Shown here: piece by piece, positions 53,529 through 61,691 of the stretch | How positions within the stretch are numbered: the stretch's first letter is position 1 | Layout: the number at the start of each line of letters is the position of its first letter | Notes under the pieces: generated by a model | Told to the model about the DNA's origin: nothing | Database searches by the model: none | What the model saw: the letters and a program-made list of their open reading frames with translations, nothing else | Program-made: the position numbers and the translations under genes | Assembly (NCBI GenBank): GCA_965249835.1 | Contig: CBDFMY010000003.1 | Span: forward strand, 434,001 to 498,000 | Direction: 5' to 3' | DNA: 64,000 nucleotides | From: JAHRAW01 sp965249835 | Lineage (GTDB): Bacteria > Pseudomonadota > Gammaproteobacteria > Arenicellales > Poriferihabitantaceae

Positions 53529-54593
53529 ATGTCATTTGAAGAACACATACGAGATATTCAGCGCAGGCTAAAGGGCGGCGATTACGATAACGAACAGTCG
53601 ATTTCGCAAGGCGTTGTCCTGCGACTCCTGAGGGAAATGGGTTGGCCAACCGATGACACGCAGTTGGTGGTGCCGGAGTTCCCGGTCAAGGGCGGGCGCG
53701 TGGACTTCGCGTTATGCGTGAAAAGCAAAAAACCAATCATTTTTATCGAAGTGAAACAATTGGGAAACACGCTTGGTGCGGATGAGCAGTTATTTAACTA
53801 CGCCTATAAACTGGGAGTGCCGTTTGCCATCATCACCGATGGTCGGGAATGGCATTTTTATCTGCCCGCCGAAGCCGGCAGTTACGACGAGAGGCGGGTA
53901 TATGTGCTGGACTTAATCGAACGAGATGTGGATGAATCAGCGTATCGGTTACAACGATATTTGTCTTTTCAGCAAGTCGAAAGGATGCGCGCTCTGGAAC
54001 ACGCAAGAGAAGATTACAAGGCGGTTTATAAAGAAAGAGAGACAAAGGAAAACATCCCCATCGCCTGGGAAAAGTTGCTGGAAGAAAAGAATGAATCTGT
54101 GACCACAGTGGTTTCGGAAAAAGTGGAAAGTTTGTGCGGCTACACGCCCACGGCAAAGCAAATCATCGCCTATCTTAGCACATTAAAACCCGATGCTCAG
54201 GACGCACTCGTCCCACACATCCGCAGAAAAACAACCCCAATGCGAGAGCGTATAACACCAGCACCAGCGCAAACAGGCACCACAGGAAAAGCGGCGCGAC
54301 AGAAAATAAAAGTAACCTTTCCGGATGGGGTTGAGATATGTCACCATAAAGTCGTTGAAACATTTATTGAGGCAATTCGGAAAATTGGCTTCAACAGAGT
54401 TGCGGGCGCAGGCATCGAGGTGTCTGGACATCCGATGGTGTCGAAGCAGCACCACAGGCATGGAGAGGTTATATGGACGCCTGTCGGGTCGGGGTTCTTT
54501 GTGCGTACACATTCCAGCACATCCCAAAAAATGCAACAGTTAACCAAAATAAACGAACAATTGGGTCTGGGACTCAAAATTGAAAAAGTTTAG
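53529..54593 (+). CDS. HsdR-N-type restriction nuclease-like protein
   Basis: 354 aa. The N-terminal domain (about 5-150) follows the type I restriction N-terminal nuclease pattern: GRVDFALCVKSKKPIIFIEVKQ gives the D...ExK residues, then QLFNYAYKLGVPFAIITDGREW. A coiled segment (about 160-190) leads to a C-terminal domain with VTFPDGVEICHHKVVETFIEAI. No hsdM or hsdS is next to it. It is inserted between parB and the LysE gene, and its DNA is more AT-rich than its neighbours. A defence or modification-dependent nuclease role is inferred only. Confidence 0.75.
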   Translation: MSFEEHIRDIQRRLKGGDYDNEQSISQGVVLRLLREMGWPTDDTQLVVPEFPVKGGRVDFALCVKSKKPIIFIEVKQLGNTLGADEQLFNYAYKLGVPFAIITDGREWHFYLPAEAGSYDERRVYVLDLIERDVDESAYRLQRYLSFQQVERMRALEHAREDYKAVYKERETKENIPIAWEKLLEEKNESVTTVVSEKVESLCGYTPTAKQIIAYLSTLKPDAQDALVPHIRRKTTPMRERITPAPAQTGTTGKAARQKIKVTFPDGVEICHHKVVETFIEAIRKIGFNRVAGAGIEVSGHPMVSKQHHRHGEVIWTPVGSGFFVRTHSSTSQKMQQLTKINEQLGLGLKIEKV

Positions 54594-54627
54594 CCGATAA
54601 CAAGGACGCTATTCATCGCACGGGGTT

Positions 54628-55227
54628 ATGACCGCATTCTCCGCCGGTTTCGGTTTGGGGTTTTCCCTGATTATCGTCATTGGCGCACAAAACGCGTTCG
54701 TGCTGAAACAGGGCTTGAGCAAGGAACACGTGTTTGTCGTGTGTTTGATTTGCGCGTTATCCGATGCGTTGCTAATCGCGCTCGGCATCGGCGGCTTTGA
54801 TTGGATGACTGCCAAATTTAACTGGCTTGAAAATGCCGCACGCTATGGCGGCGCGGCATTTTTGCTGGTATACGGTGCGCGAAGTTTTTACGCGGCGGTG
54901 CGCTCATCGCAATATTTGAAAGCCGCGCACAGCACCGGGCACTCGTTGCCGGCGGTGGCGACCACCGGCCTTGCGTTGACCTGGCTGAATCCGCATGTGT
55001 ATTTGGACACGGTGGTGTTGCTCGGCTCGGTGTCGACCCAGTATCCCGACACAAAGATCGCGTTCGCGGGCGGTGCGATGGCGGCATCGTTTGTTTTCTT
55101 TTTTGCGCTGGGTTATGGCGCCCGAATGTTATTGCCATTTTTCAGCAAACCGGTGTCGTGGAAAATTCTGGACGCTCTGATCGGCGCGGTCATGTGGTAT
55201 ATCGCCGCAATCTTGCTGCTGGGCTGA
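54628..55227 (+). CDS. LysE/ArgO-family amino acid exporter
   Basis: 199 aa with about six hydrophobic segments. GFSLIIVIGAQNAFVLKQGL and ALTWLNPHVYLDTVVLLGSV are family signatures. It exports basic amino acids such as arginine or lysine across the inner membrane. It starts 34 bp after the nuclease gene and lies upstream of atpI. Confidence 0.87.
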   Translation: MTAFSAGFGLGFSLIIVIGAQNAFVLKQGLSKEHVFVVCLICALSDALLIALGIGGFDWMTAKFNWLENAARYGGAAFLLVYGARSFYAAVRSSQYLKAAHSTGHSLPAVATTGLALTWLNPHVYLDTVVLLGSVSTQYPDTKIAFAGGAMAASFVFFFALGYGARMLLPFFSKPVSWKILDALIGAVMWYIAAILLLG

Positions 55228-55249
55228 CGGCGTGACCAGGCACACGAGC

Positions 55250-55648
55250 ATGACACGAAGCGTACGGCGGGTGCTGACGGCGCAAGTGCTCTGCACACTT
55301 TTATTGCTGGTGTTGGTGATGCTGGCGACGGCATTGCTGGAAGGCGCGGATGCGATGGCGACCCTTGGCCTGGCGCGGGCAAAAGCCGCCGCCTTCGGGG
55401 CATTGCTGGGCATCCTGACCACCGTGGTTACGGCGCGAAGCGTGCTACACTCCAGCCGTGCGGCCGCCCAGCATCCCCACTTCGGGTTGTTGCCGGTTTA
55501 TGCCGGGCTGTTGCTCAAACTTTTGATCGTCGCCGGCGGCGCGTTTGCCGGGTTGGTTCTCCTGCGACTGGGGCCGCTCTATGTCGTGCTCGGTTATATT
55601 ACAATGCATGCGGGTTATCTGTGGGCCGGAACCGATTCCGATGAGTGA
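55250..55648 (+). CDS. atpI: ATP synthase subunit I (AtpI)
   Basis: 132 aa with four hydrophobic segments and the end YVVLGYITMHAGYLWAG. AtpI helps assemble the c-ring and opens the atp operon. A GTG at 55232 could add six residues. Sequence conservation of AtpI is low; position just before atpB supports the call. Confidence 0.78.
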   Translation: MTRSVRRVLTAQVLCTLLLLVLVMLATALLEGADAMATLGLARAKAAAFGALLGILTTVVTARSVLHSSRAAAQHPHFGLLPVYAGLLLKLLIVAGGAFAGLVLLRLGPLYVVLGYITMHAGYLWAGTDSDE

Positions 55649-55717
55649 AAATAAAGGCGAGAGAGTCATCGCGCGTGCTTCAAACCAGTAGACGCAAATC
55701 AAACCAGCAAAACGTAA

Positions 55718-56581
55718 ATGGCATCCTCGGAATCAATCACCTCCGGCGAGTTTATTCGCCACCACCTGACCAACCTGACCTTCGGACGCCACCCGGACGG
55801 AATCTGGGGGCTGGCGGAAAGCGGCGCCGAAGCCGCCGACATGGGATTTATGGCGGTGCACGTTGACAGTTTGTTTTGGTCATTCGCGCTCGGCGCGTTG
55901 TTTTTATGGCTATTCCACGGCGTGGCGCGCAAGGTCACCGCCGGCCAGCCCGGCGCCATGCAAAACTTCGTGGAGTGGATCGTTGAGTTCATCGATGACA
56001 ATGTGCGCGGCTCGTTCAGCGGCAAAAACGACTTGGTGGCGCCCATGGCGCTCACGCTGTTTTGCTGGGTTTTCCTGATGAACCTGATGGATTTGGTGCC
56101 GGTCGAAGTGGTGCCGAGGCTGCTTGGTTTTACCGGCATCCACTTCCAGAAAATCGTGCCGAGCACCGACCCCAACATCACCTTTGGCCTTGCCCTCAGC
56201 GTATTTGCGCTGATGCTTTACTACAGCATCAAAGTAAAGGGACCCGGCGGATTTATCGCGGAACTCACCATGCACCCGTTCGAGGCAAAAAGCCCGCTGT
56301 TGAAAGCCCTGTTCATCCTGCCGAATTTCTTCCTCGAATTCGTCAGTTTAATATCCAAACCGATTTCCCACTCGCTGCGGCTGTTCGGCAACATGTATGC
56401 CGGCGAGATGATTTTTATTCTGATTTCTCTGATGTTCGGCGCCGGCGTAACCCTCACGCTGTTCGGCGGCGTGTTGCAATTCATCTGGGCGGTGTTTCAT
56501 ATTCTTATTATCACCTTGCAGGCATTTATTTTTATGGTGTTGACGGTGGTTTATATGGATATGGCGCACCAAAAACACTAA
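55718..56581 (+). CDS. atpB: ATP synthase F0 subunit a
   Basis: 287 aa. The helix with the essential arginine is SLISKPISHSLRLFGNMYAGEMIFIL, and the C-terminus has FIFMVLTVVYMDMAHQKH. It forms the proton half-channels against the c-ring. Its stop codon is followed within 2 bp by a truncated family A repeat end. Confidence 0.95.
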   Translation: MASSESITSGEFIRHHLTNLTFGRHPDGIWGLAESGAEAADMGFMAVHVDSLFWSFALGALFLWLFHGVARKVTAGQPGAMQNFVEWIVEFIDDNVRGSFSGKNDLVAPMALTLFCWVFLMNLMDLVPVEVVPRLLGFTGIHFQKIVPSTDPNITFGLALSVFALMLYYSIKVKGPGGFIAELTMHPFEAKSPLLKALFILPNFFLEFVSLISKPISHSLRLFGNMYAGEMIFILISLMFGAGVTLTLFGGVLQFIWAVFHILIITLQAFIFMVLTVVYMDMAHQKH

Positions 56582-56582
56582 T

Positions 56583-56616
56583 GTTGCACTTACCTTTTCG
56601 CCGCCATGCGTAGCGT
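56583..56616 (-). repeat. Family A repeat terminus, fragment (copy 6)
   Basis: TTGCACTTACCTTTTCGCCGCCATGCG right after the atpB stop matches the end sequence of copies 3a and 4. The body of the element is absent. It is the only non-coding filler of the 84-bp atpB-atpE gap besides the atpE ribosome site. Confidence 0.6.
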
Positions 56617-56665
56617 GGCACAAATCATTTTTTCCAACTTGCCAACTTAAATTTAGGAGATCAAC

Positions 56666-56896
56666 ATGGAACAAGCACTTTTATATATCGCCGGCGCGAT
56701 CATGATGGGCCTTGGCGCAGTGGGCGCTGCCATCGGCGTTGGCTTGCTCGGCGGACGATTTCTGGAAGGCGCGGCGCGCCAACCGGAGCTGATCCCAATG
56801 CTGCGCACTCAATTCTTCATCGTCATGGGGCTGGTCGATGCGGTGCCGATGATCGCCGTGGGCATCGCCATGTATGTGTTGTTCGCGGTGGCTTGA
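56666..56896 (+). CDS. atpE: ATP synthase F0 subunit c
   Basis: 76 aa hairpin of two helices. The first helix has GLGAVGAAIGVGLLGG, the polar loop is RQPE, and the second helix carries the ion-binding Asp58 in GLVDAVPMIAVG. Absence of the Na+-type glutamine/glutamate pattern indicates proton coupling. TTAGGAG lies upstream. Confidence 0.96.
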   Translation: MEQALLYIAGAIMMGLGAVGAAIGVGLLGGRFLEGAARQPELIPMLRTQFFIVMGLVDAVPMIAVGIAMYVLFAVA

Positions 56897-56929
56897 CCAC
56901 GCGCAACCAACCGCAACCGAAAGCAAACA

Positions 56930-57400
56930 ATGAACATTAATTTAACCCTGTTGTTCCAGGTATTGTTTTTCGCCCTGTTCGTCTGGTTCAGCAAAAAGTT
57001 CGTTTGGACACCACTCATCGGCGCGCTGCAACAGCGCAAGACGCAAATCGCCGACGGGTTGGCGGCCGCCGAAAAGGGGCAGAAAGCAGAGCAAGAGGGG
57101 CGCGATCGCGCGCAACAAGTTATCGCGCAAGCCAAAACCCAGGCCGGCGACATCATCGGCAAAGCCGAGCGGCGCGGTGCCGAATTGGTGGATGAAGCCA
57201 AAGACAACGCCAGGCAGGAAGGTGCGCGCATTACCGCCGCCGCGCACGCGGAAATCGACACCGAGGTCAACAAAGCTGCCGAGAAATTGCGTCGCCAGGT
57301 CGGCGAGTTGGCGGTGGCCGGCGCACAACAAATCCTGAAGCGCGAAGTCGACGGCAAAGCCCACGCCAAATTGCTGGACGAACTTGCGGCGAAACTTTAA
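56930..57400 (+). CDS. atpF: ATP synthase F0 subunit b
   Basis: 156 aa (E. coli 156). The N-terminal membrane helix is LLFQVLFFALFVWFSKKFVW, followed by PLIGALQQRKTQIADGL and a long charged coiled coil. Two copies form the stator stalk. Confidence 0.95.
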   Translation: MNINLTLLFQVLFFALFVWFSKKFVWTPLIGALQQRKTQIADGLAAAEKGQKAEQEGRDRAQQVIAQAKTQAGDIIGKAERRGAELVDEAKDNARQEGARITAAAHAEIDTEVNKAAEKLRRQVGELAVAGAQQILKREVDGKAHAKLLDELAAKL

Positions 57401-57426
57401 GGCGATGGCTACCGTTTATTCTGGCT

Positions 57427-57511
57427 TGTTCGCCTCTGTGCATCCTGCATCGGCGAACTACATCCATTCCGGCATGTTCGCCTCTTTGCGTCCTGCATCG
57501 GCGAACTACAT
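57427..57511 (+). repeat. Two 48-bp-period hairpin repeats between atpF and atpH
   Basis: The 37-nt unit at 57427-57463 recurs at 57475-57511 with two differences. Each contains GTTCGCC and GGCGAAC, a 7-bp stem, so the message carries two tandem hairpins before atpH. The atpF-atpH gap of 130 bp is unusually long for this operon. Confidence 0.8.
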
Positions 57512-57530
57512 GACATCCTGTCAATAAATA

Positions 57531-58106
57531 ATGTCCGCGCAAAGCAACATCGCCCGACCCTACGCCCAAGCGGTGTTTGAGTTGGCGCAGGAACAAAACA
57601 ATCTGGCGATGTGGGACGATCAACTGCAGTTGCTGGCATTGCTGGCGAGCGATGACGCGGTGCTTGGTTTGATGCGCAACCCACGCGTGAATGCCGCGCA
57701 GTTGGCGGAAGTCATCATCGACATTGGCGCCGCCGAGTCGGCGAAGGGAGGGGTGGAGGAAGCGGGGCAATTTAAACTCAACGATGGCATAAAAAATCTG
57801 GTGAAGTTGCTGGCGTACAACGGACGCATCGGCGCGTTGAACGACATCGCGCGTGCCTTCACCGCGTTGCGCTCAGACACCGAAAAAACCGTGTCCGCGA
57901 CCATGGCAACCGCGGTGCCGATCAACGACGCGCAGCAACAACAATTCATCACGGCATTGCAATCCAAACTCGGACGCAGGGTAAACCTTGCGTTTGAAGT
58001 GGATGAGAAGTTAATCGGCGGTGCCGTGATTCGCGCCGGCGATCTGGTGGTTGACGGCTCGGTGCGCACGCAACTGGAACAACTCGGCGGCGCCCTTGAG
58101 GCATGA
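57531..58106 (+). CDS. atpH: ATP synthase F1 subunit delta
   Basis: 191 aa. The start IARPYAQAVFELAQEQNNLAMWDDQ and the C-terminal EVDEKLIGGAVIRAGDLVVDGSVRTQLEQL are standard. It joins the stator stalk to F1. No good Shine-Dalgarno is visible; the ATG follows an AT-rich CAATAAATA. Confidence 0.93.
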   Translation: MSAQSNIARPYAQAVFELAQEQNNLAMWDDQLQLLALLASDDAVLGLMRNPRVNAAQLAEVIIDIGAAESAKGGVEEAGQFKLNDGIKNLVKLLAYNGRIGALNDIARAFTALRSDTEKTVSATMATAVPINDAQQQQFITALQSKLGRRVNLAFEVDEKLIGGAVIRAGDLVVDGSVRTQLEQLGGALEA

Positions 58107-58148
58107 CACGAACATGAACCCAAACACGAACAAAGCAGAGGAAAAGAT

Positions 58149-59696
58149 ATGTCCATTCAATTGAATCCGTCCGAAATTAGCGATCTGATTAAAAAACGAA
58201 TCGAAAATTTCGAATCAGACGCAGAGGCGCGCACGGTCGGCACCATCGTCATGCTGACCGACGGTATCGTCCGCGTACACGGTTTGTCGGAAGCGATGCA
58301 GGGCGAAATGCTGGAGTTCCCCGGCAACACTTTTGGCTTGGCGTTGAACCTCGAGCAGGATTCCGTGGGCGTGGTCATCCTCGGCGAATACAAACACTTG
58401 TCCGAAGGCGACACGGTCAAGTGCACCGGCCGAATCCTCGAAGTGCCGACCGGCGAAGGCTTGCTCGGGCGCGTGGTCAGCGCGCTCGGCCAACCGATCG
58501 ACGGCAAGGGCGCGATTGATTACGCGGAAGTATCGCCGATTGAAAAAGTCGCGCCCGGTGTGATTACGCGCAAGTCGGTGGACCAGCCGGTGCAAATCGG
58601 GCTAAAGTCGATCGACTCTATGGTGCCGATTGGTCGCGGCCAGCGCGAGTTAATCATCGGCGATCGCCAGACCGGCAAGACCGCGGTGGCGGTGGACGCC
58701 ATCATCAACCAAAAGGGCGCCGGCATCAAATGTATCTATGTCGCCATCGGGCAAAAAGCCTCCAGCATCGCCGCGGTGGTGCGCAAACTCGAAGAGCATG
58801 ACGCCATGGCGCACACCATCGTGGTCGCGGCATCGGCGTCCAACTCCGCCGCCGAGCAATTCATCGCGCCATATGCCGGCTGCACCATGGGGGAATACTT
58901 CCGCGACAAAGGCGAAGACGCGCTGATTATTTACGACGACCTGACCAAACAAGCCTGGGCCTATCGGCAGATTTCCCTGCTGCTACGCCGTCCGCCCGGA
59001 CGCGAAGCCTATCCCGGCGATGTGTTTTATTTGCACTCACGCTTGCTTGAACGCGCCGCGCGCATCAATGAAGCAGAAGTGGAAAAAATCACCGGCGGTA
59101 AAGTCAAAGGCAAAACCGGCTCGCTGACCGCGCTACCGATCATCGAAACCCAAGCCGGCGATGTGTCGGCGTTCGTGCCGACCAATGTAATCTCCATCAC
59201 CGACGGCCAAATCTTTTTGGAGACCGATTTATTCAACGCCGGCATCCGCCCGGCAATTCACGCCGGCTTGTCGGTGTCGCGGGTCGGCGGCGCAGCGCAA
59301 ACGCCAATCATCAAAAAACTCGGCGGCGGCATCCGCCTGGCGTTGGCGCAATACCGCGAACTCGCCGCCTTCTCGCAATTCGCCTCGGATTTGGACGAAG
59401 CCACGCGCAAACAATTGGAGCGTGGCGAGCGCGTCATGGAAGTGATGAAGCAACCGCAATACCAGCCCATGTCGGTGGCCGAAATGGCGCTGTCGCTGTT
59501 CGCCGTCGGCGAAGGATTTTTGGACGACATCGAAGTCGGTAAAGTGGTGGAATTTGAAGCCGCAATGCAAGATTACATTAAATCCAGCCACGGCGAATTG
59601 ATCGACGAGATTAACGCCAACCCCGAATACAACGACGAAGTCGCGGCAAAACTAAAAACCGCGATTGAGGATTTCAAAAAGAATGGGAGTTGGTGA
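58149..59696 (+). CDS. atpA: ATP synthase F1 subunit alpha
   Basis: 515 aa. Walker A is GDRQTGKT (about 170), then ALIIYDDLTKQAWAYRQISLLLRRPPGREAYPGDVFYLHSRLLERAA and the arginine-finger region in SVSRVGGAAQ. It is a full-length non-catalytic nucleotide-binding subunit. Normally atpG follows within a few bases; here almost 2 kb intervene. Confidence 0.97.
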   Translation: MSIQLNPSEISDLIKKRIENFESDAEARTVGTIVMLTDGIVRVHGLSEAMQGEMLEFPGNTFGLALNLEQDSVGVVILGEYKHLSEGDTVKCTGRILEVPTGEGLLGRVVSALGQPIDGKGAIDYAEVSPIEKVAPGVITRKSVDQPVQIGLKSIDSMVPIGRGQRELIIGDRQTGKTAVAVDAIINQKGAGIKCIYVAIGQKASSIAAVVRKLEEHDAMAHTIVVAASASNSAAEQFIAPYAGCTMGEYFRDKGEDALIIYDDLTKQAWAYRQISLLLRRPPGREAYPGDVFYLHSRLLERAARINEAEVEKITGGKVKGKTGSLTALPIIETQAGDVSAFVPTNVISITDGQIFLETDLFNAGIRPAIHAGLSVSRVGGAAQTPIIKKLGGGIRLALAQYRELAAFSQFASDLDEATRKQLERGERVMEVMKQPQYQPMSVAEMALSLFAVGEGFLDDIEVGKVVEFEAAMQDYIKSSHGELIDEINANPEYNDEVAAKLKTAIEDFKKNGSW

Positions 59697-59769
59697 GGTG
59701 CCGCCCAACCACGCGAATCCGTTGTAAAATCCGCTTTTCAATTTTTTTGCTTAGCTCGGGAAAAACATT

Positions 59770-60285
59770 ATGAAATATGTAAAACTTGGCGCGGTTGTTG
59801 CCATCATCGGTTTAGCGGGGTGCATTGGCTCGCAAGTGTCAACAATACCCGCCCAAGTTTCGCATCCGGTCGGGACAATCGCGCTTATGCCCGGCGGCGG
59901 CTTATTTGCAGATGCAATTGGGGTTGAAATATCCGCTCGCGGCTTTCGAGTGATAGACACCGCCACCACTTCAAGCCTTATGGTGCGGCTAAATCTGAAT
60001 GAAATCGAAGTCACAAGACCTCAGGGGCTTTCCAAATTGCAAGACGAAGGCATTGATGCGATTCTTTTTTCCCGTTCCGCAAGTGGTTACGATGGTCGTC
60101 CGCAAAGCGCAAGCACTCGATTAACTAGCACGCATTCCGGACAAGTTCTTGCGGGCATAGTTTGGCAGAACGCGAGAGCCGGGGCCATTGGATCAGTAGC
60201 AGACGGTTTCGCACGCAAAGGGCTTTCTCAAGCAGTCACCGAAGTTGCAGATGCGCTTATGAAAACCATTCGCACAACACAATAG
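59770..60285 (+). CDS. Putative lipoprotein of unknown function
   Basis: 171 aa. A signal peptide ends in a lipobox (LAGC, Cys at about 18), giving an envelope lipoprotein. The remainder alternates short strands and helices (GTIALMPGGGLFADAIG, EGIDAILFSRSASG) without a domain I recognise. It is the first gene of the material inserted between atpA and atpG. TTGTAAAAT near 59724 may be its -10 region. Confidence 0.6.
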   Translation: MKYVKLGAVVAIIGLAGCIGSQVSTIPAQVSHPVGTIALMPGGGLFADAIGVEISARGFRVIDTATTSSLMVRLNLNEIEVTRPQGLSKLQDEGIDAILFSRSASGYDGRPQSASTRLTSTHSGQVLAGIVWQNARAGAIGSVADGFARKGLSQAVTEVADALMKTIRTTQ

Positions 60286-60336
60286 TGATTATCAGCATGT
60301 CCGTCACAAAGTCGATTCACCCATTTAACAAAGAGC

Positions 60337-60513
60337 ATGTATGACAATGCTCCATATGGTGAGAAAATCCCAATGATTCACTTGTTCGGGATTTTGTATG
60401 CAGATGAATTAAGAAAATGCAGTGAGGCGGAAAAAGTACTTGTCGCTACGCAAGCCACCAATGTGCCTTCGTATTCAACCGAGTTGAATAAAATGATTAA
60501 GTTGTCTCACTGA
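60337..60513 (+). CDS. Small hypothetical protein or gene fragment
   Basis: 58 aa, beginning MYDNAPYGEKIPMIHLFGIL and ending NKMIKLSH. AAAGAG precedes the ATG. Composition is ordinary protein-like and the DNA is AT-rich. It reads like the C-terminal end of a larger protein, so it may be a remnant. No family is recognised. Confidence 0.4.
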   Translation: MYDNAPYGEKIPMIHLFGILYADELRKCSEAEKVLVATQATNVPSYSTELNKMIKLSH

Positions 60514-60527
60514 TAGGTTTAAATAAA

Positions 60528-60632
60528 GTGCCCGGCGCAAAAGAAATTCGCACGCAGATTAATTCCATCATCAGCACGCGCAAGATTACCAAAGCCATGG
60601 AAATGGTGGCGGTGCGCTTTGCGTCATTTTGA
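60528..60632 (+). pseudogene. atpG: Truncated duplicate of the atpG 5' end
   Basis: From GTG at 60528 the frame encodes PGAKEIRTQINSIISTRK, then ITKAMEMVA, and diverges to a stop at 60632. 60529-60612 matches 61693-61776 of intact atpG with only two mismatches over 84 bp (one silent, one Ser to Ile). The copy has no further atpG sequence. It marks an insertion or recombination event at the start of atpG. Confidence 0.9.
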
Positions 60633-60668
60633 CAAAAACCCAATTAACACATCAATGAGGAAAATAAA

Positions 60669-61400
60669 ATGCCATATGAAGACATATTGAAACGCGCCGA
60701 AGGTCACATGACCAAGAAATACGACGAGCAGTTCGAGGAAGCAAAAGCGCAAGGGTTGAGTTGGTATCCTTGGGTTGGTAAGGAATACAACAAATCAGGG
60801 ATTCTCATCCTTGGCATGAGCACGTATTACATAGAAGGGGAAAAAGATTGGTCTCCCACCTGGCGCAATTATGGAGAGACCGACGTTGGCCCAAGCCGCG
60901 TGTTGATTACGGAACACGCAATTGAGCAGGATATAAACAAAGGTTGTTTTGCTAATACAGCAATGATGTTTCTTGAGGGAGTAGACAAGGGGCACAATGA
61001 AAACACGCGCAAGATGTTTTGGCGGGCAGTGGCATTCACCAATTTCATTCAACAAGTGGTTGCGTCTGGAACGCAAGTCAGCGATGTTGATAGAACGGTT
61101 CTTCGAAATTCGCGAAACGCACTACAGGCCATCATAAAAATCCTCAAACCGAAGATGGTTTTAGTTTGGGGCGTTACTACGGTTGATGGTGGCATTGATA
61201 ATCTCAACAGGAAAGGCGAAGAAAAAGTCAGTGCGGTTTATCCAAGAATCATTGATGACGAGTTTCCCATTATTGGAATTGAACACCCGTCCAAGTACTT
61301 CGGTCGCGGCGAGTGGCTTGAATTCTTGCGCACCGACCCCGCCAGCAAACAACCGGTCGAAGATTTTCTTCAATATCTCAAGCAACAACCGAGCAACTGA
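60669..61400 (+). CDS. Unknown protein, possibly uracil-DNA-glycosylase-like fold
   Basis: 243 aa. SGILILGMSTYYIEGE near residue 43 and a late KMVLVWGV strand followed by IIGIEHPSKYFG recall the GxxP-type first motif and the HPS second motif of uracil-DNA glycosylases, but the catalytic Asp-Pro or Asn is not evident, so this is tentative. The DNA is visibly more AT-rich than the atp genes. It lies between the truncated and intact copies of the atpG start. An AGGAAAAT precedes the ATG. It is followed 12 bp later by a 76-aa gene. Confidence 0.6.
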   Translation: MPYEDILKRAEGHMTKKYDEQFEEAKAQGLSWYPWVGKEYNKSGILILGMSTYYIEGEKDWSPTWRNYGETDVGPSRVLITEHAIEQDINKGCFANTAMMFLEGVDKGHNENTRKMFWRAVAFTNFIQQVVASGTQVSDVDRTVLRNSRNALQAIIKILKPKMVLVWGVTTVDGGIDNLNRKGEEKVSAVYPRIIDDEFPIIGIEHPSKYFGRGEWLEFLRTDPASKQPVEDFLQYLKQQPSN

Positions 61401-61412
61401 ACGAGGATCATC

Positions 61413-61643
61413 ATGAGCATTTTAGACAAAGCGAAGCAACTAACCGGCGAAGCTCAGGAGTCGGCGGGCAAAGCCAGTGATGAATTGCTTGCTAAAACAA
61501 TTATCATCGCCGGCGAAAAAATGGAAAAGACCAACGTGCTATTGAAGGCGCAAGGAGCGAGGTATCGCGTGAGTAGCATTGAGGTGAATATGAGCATTCC
61601 ACCATCGGTGTCGTTTGGCATTCGCCGGATTGACAAAAAATAA
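61413..61643 (+). CDS. Small protein of unknown function
   Basis: 76 aa. The N-terminal half is an amphipathic helix (LDKAKQLTGEAQESAGKASD), and the C-terminal half looks like beta strands ending GIRRIDKK. GAGGATC lies before the ATG. Tight linkage to the 243-aa gene suggests a pair acting together. No family recognised. Confidence 0.55.
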   Translation: MSILDKAKQLTGEAQESAGKASDELLAKTIIIAGEKMEKTNVLLKAQGARYRVSSIEVNMSIPPSVSFGIRRIDKK

Positions 61644-61691
61644 TCGGTGGCGCACGACAACGCACAAACGAAAAACTTAAGGTAACGACCC

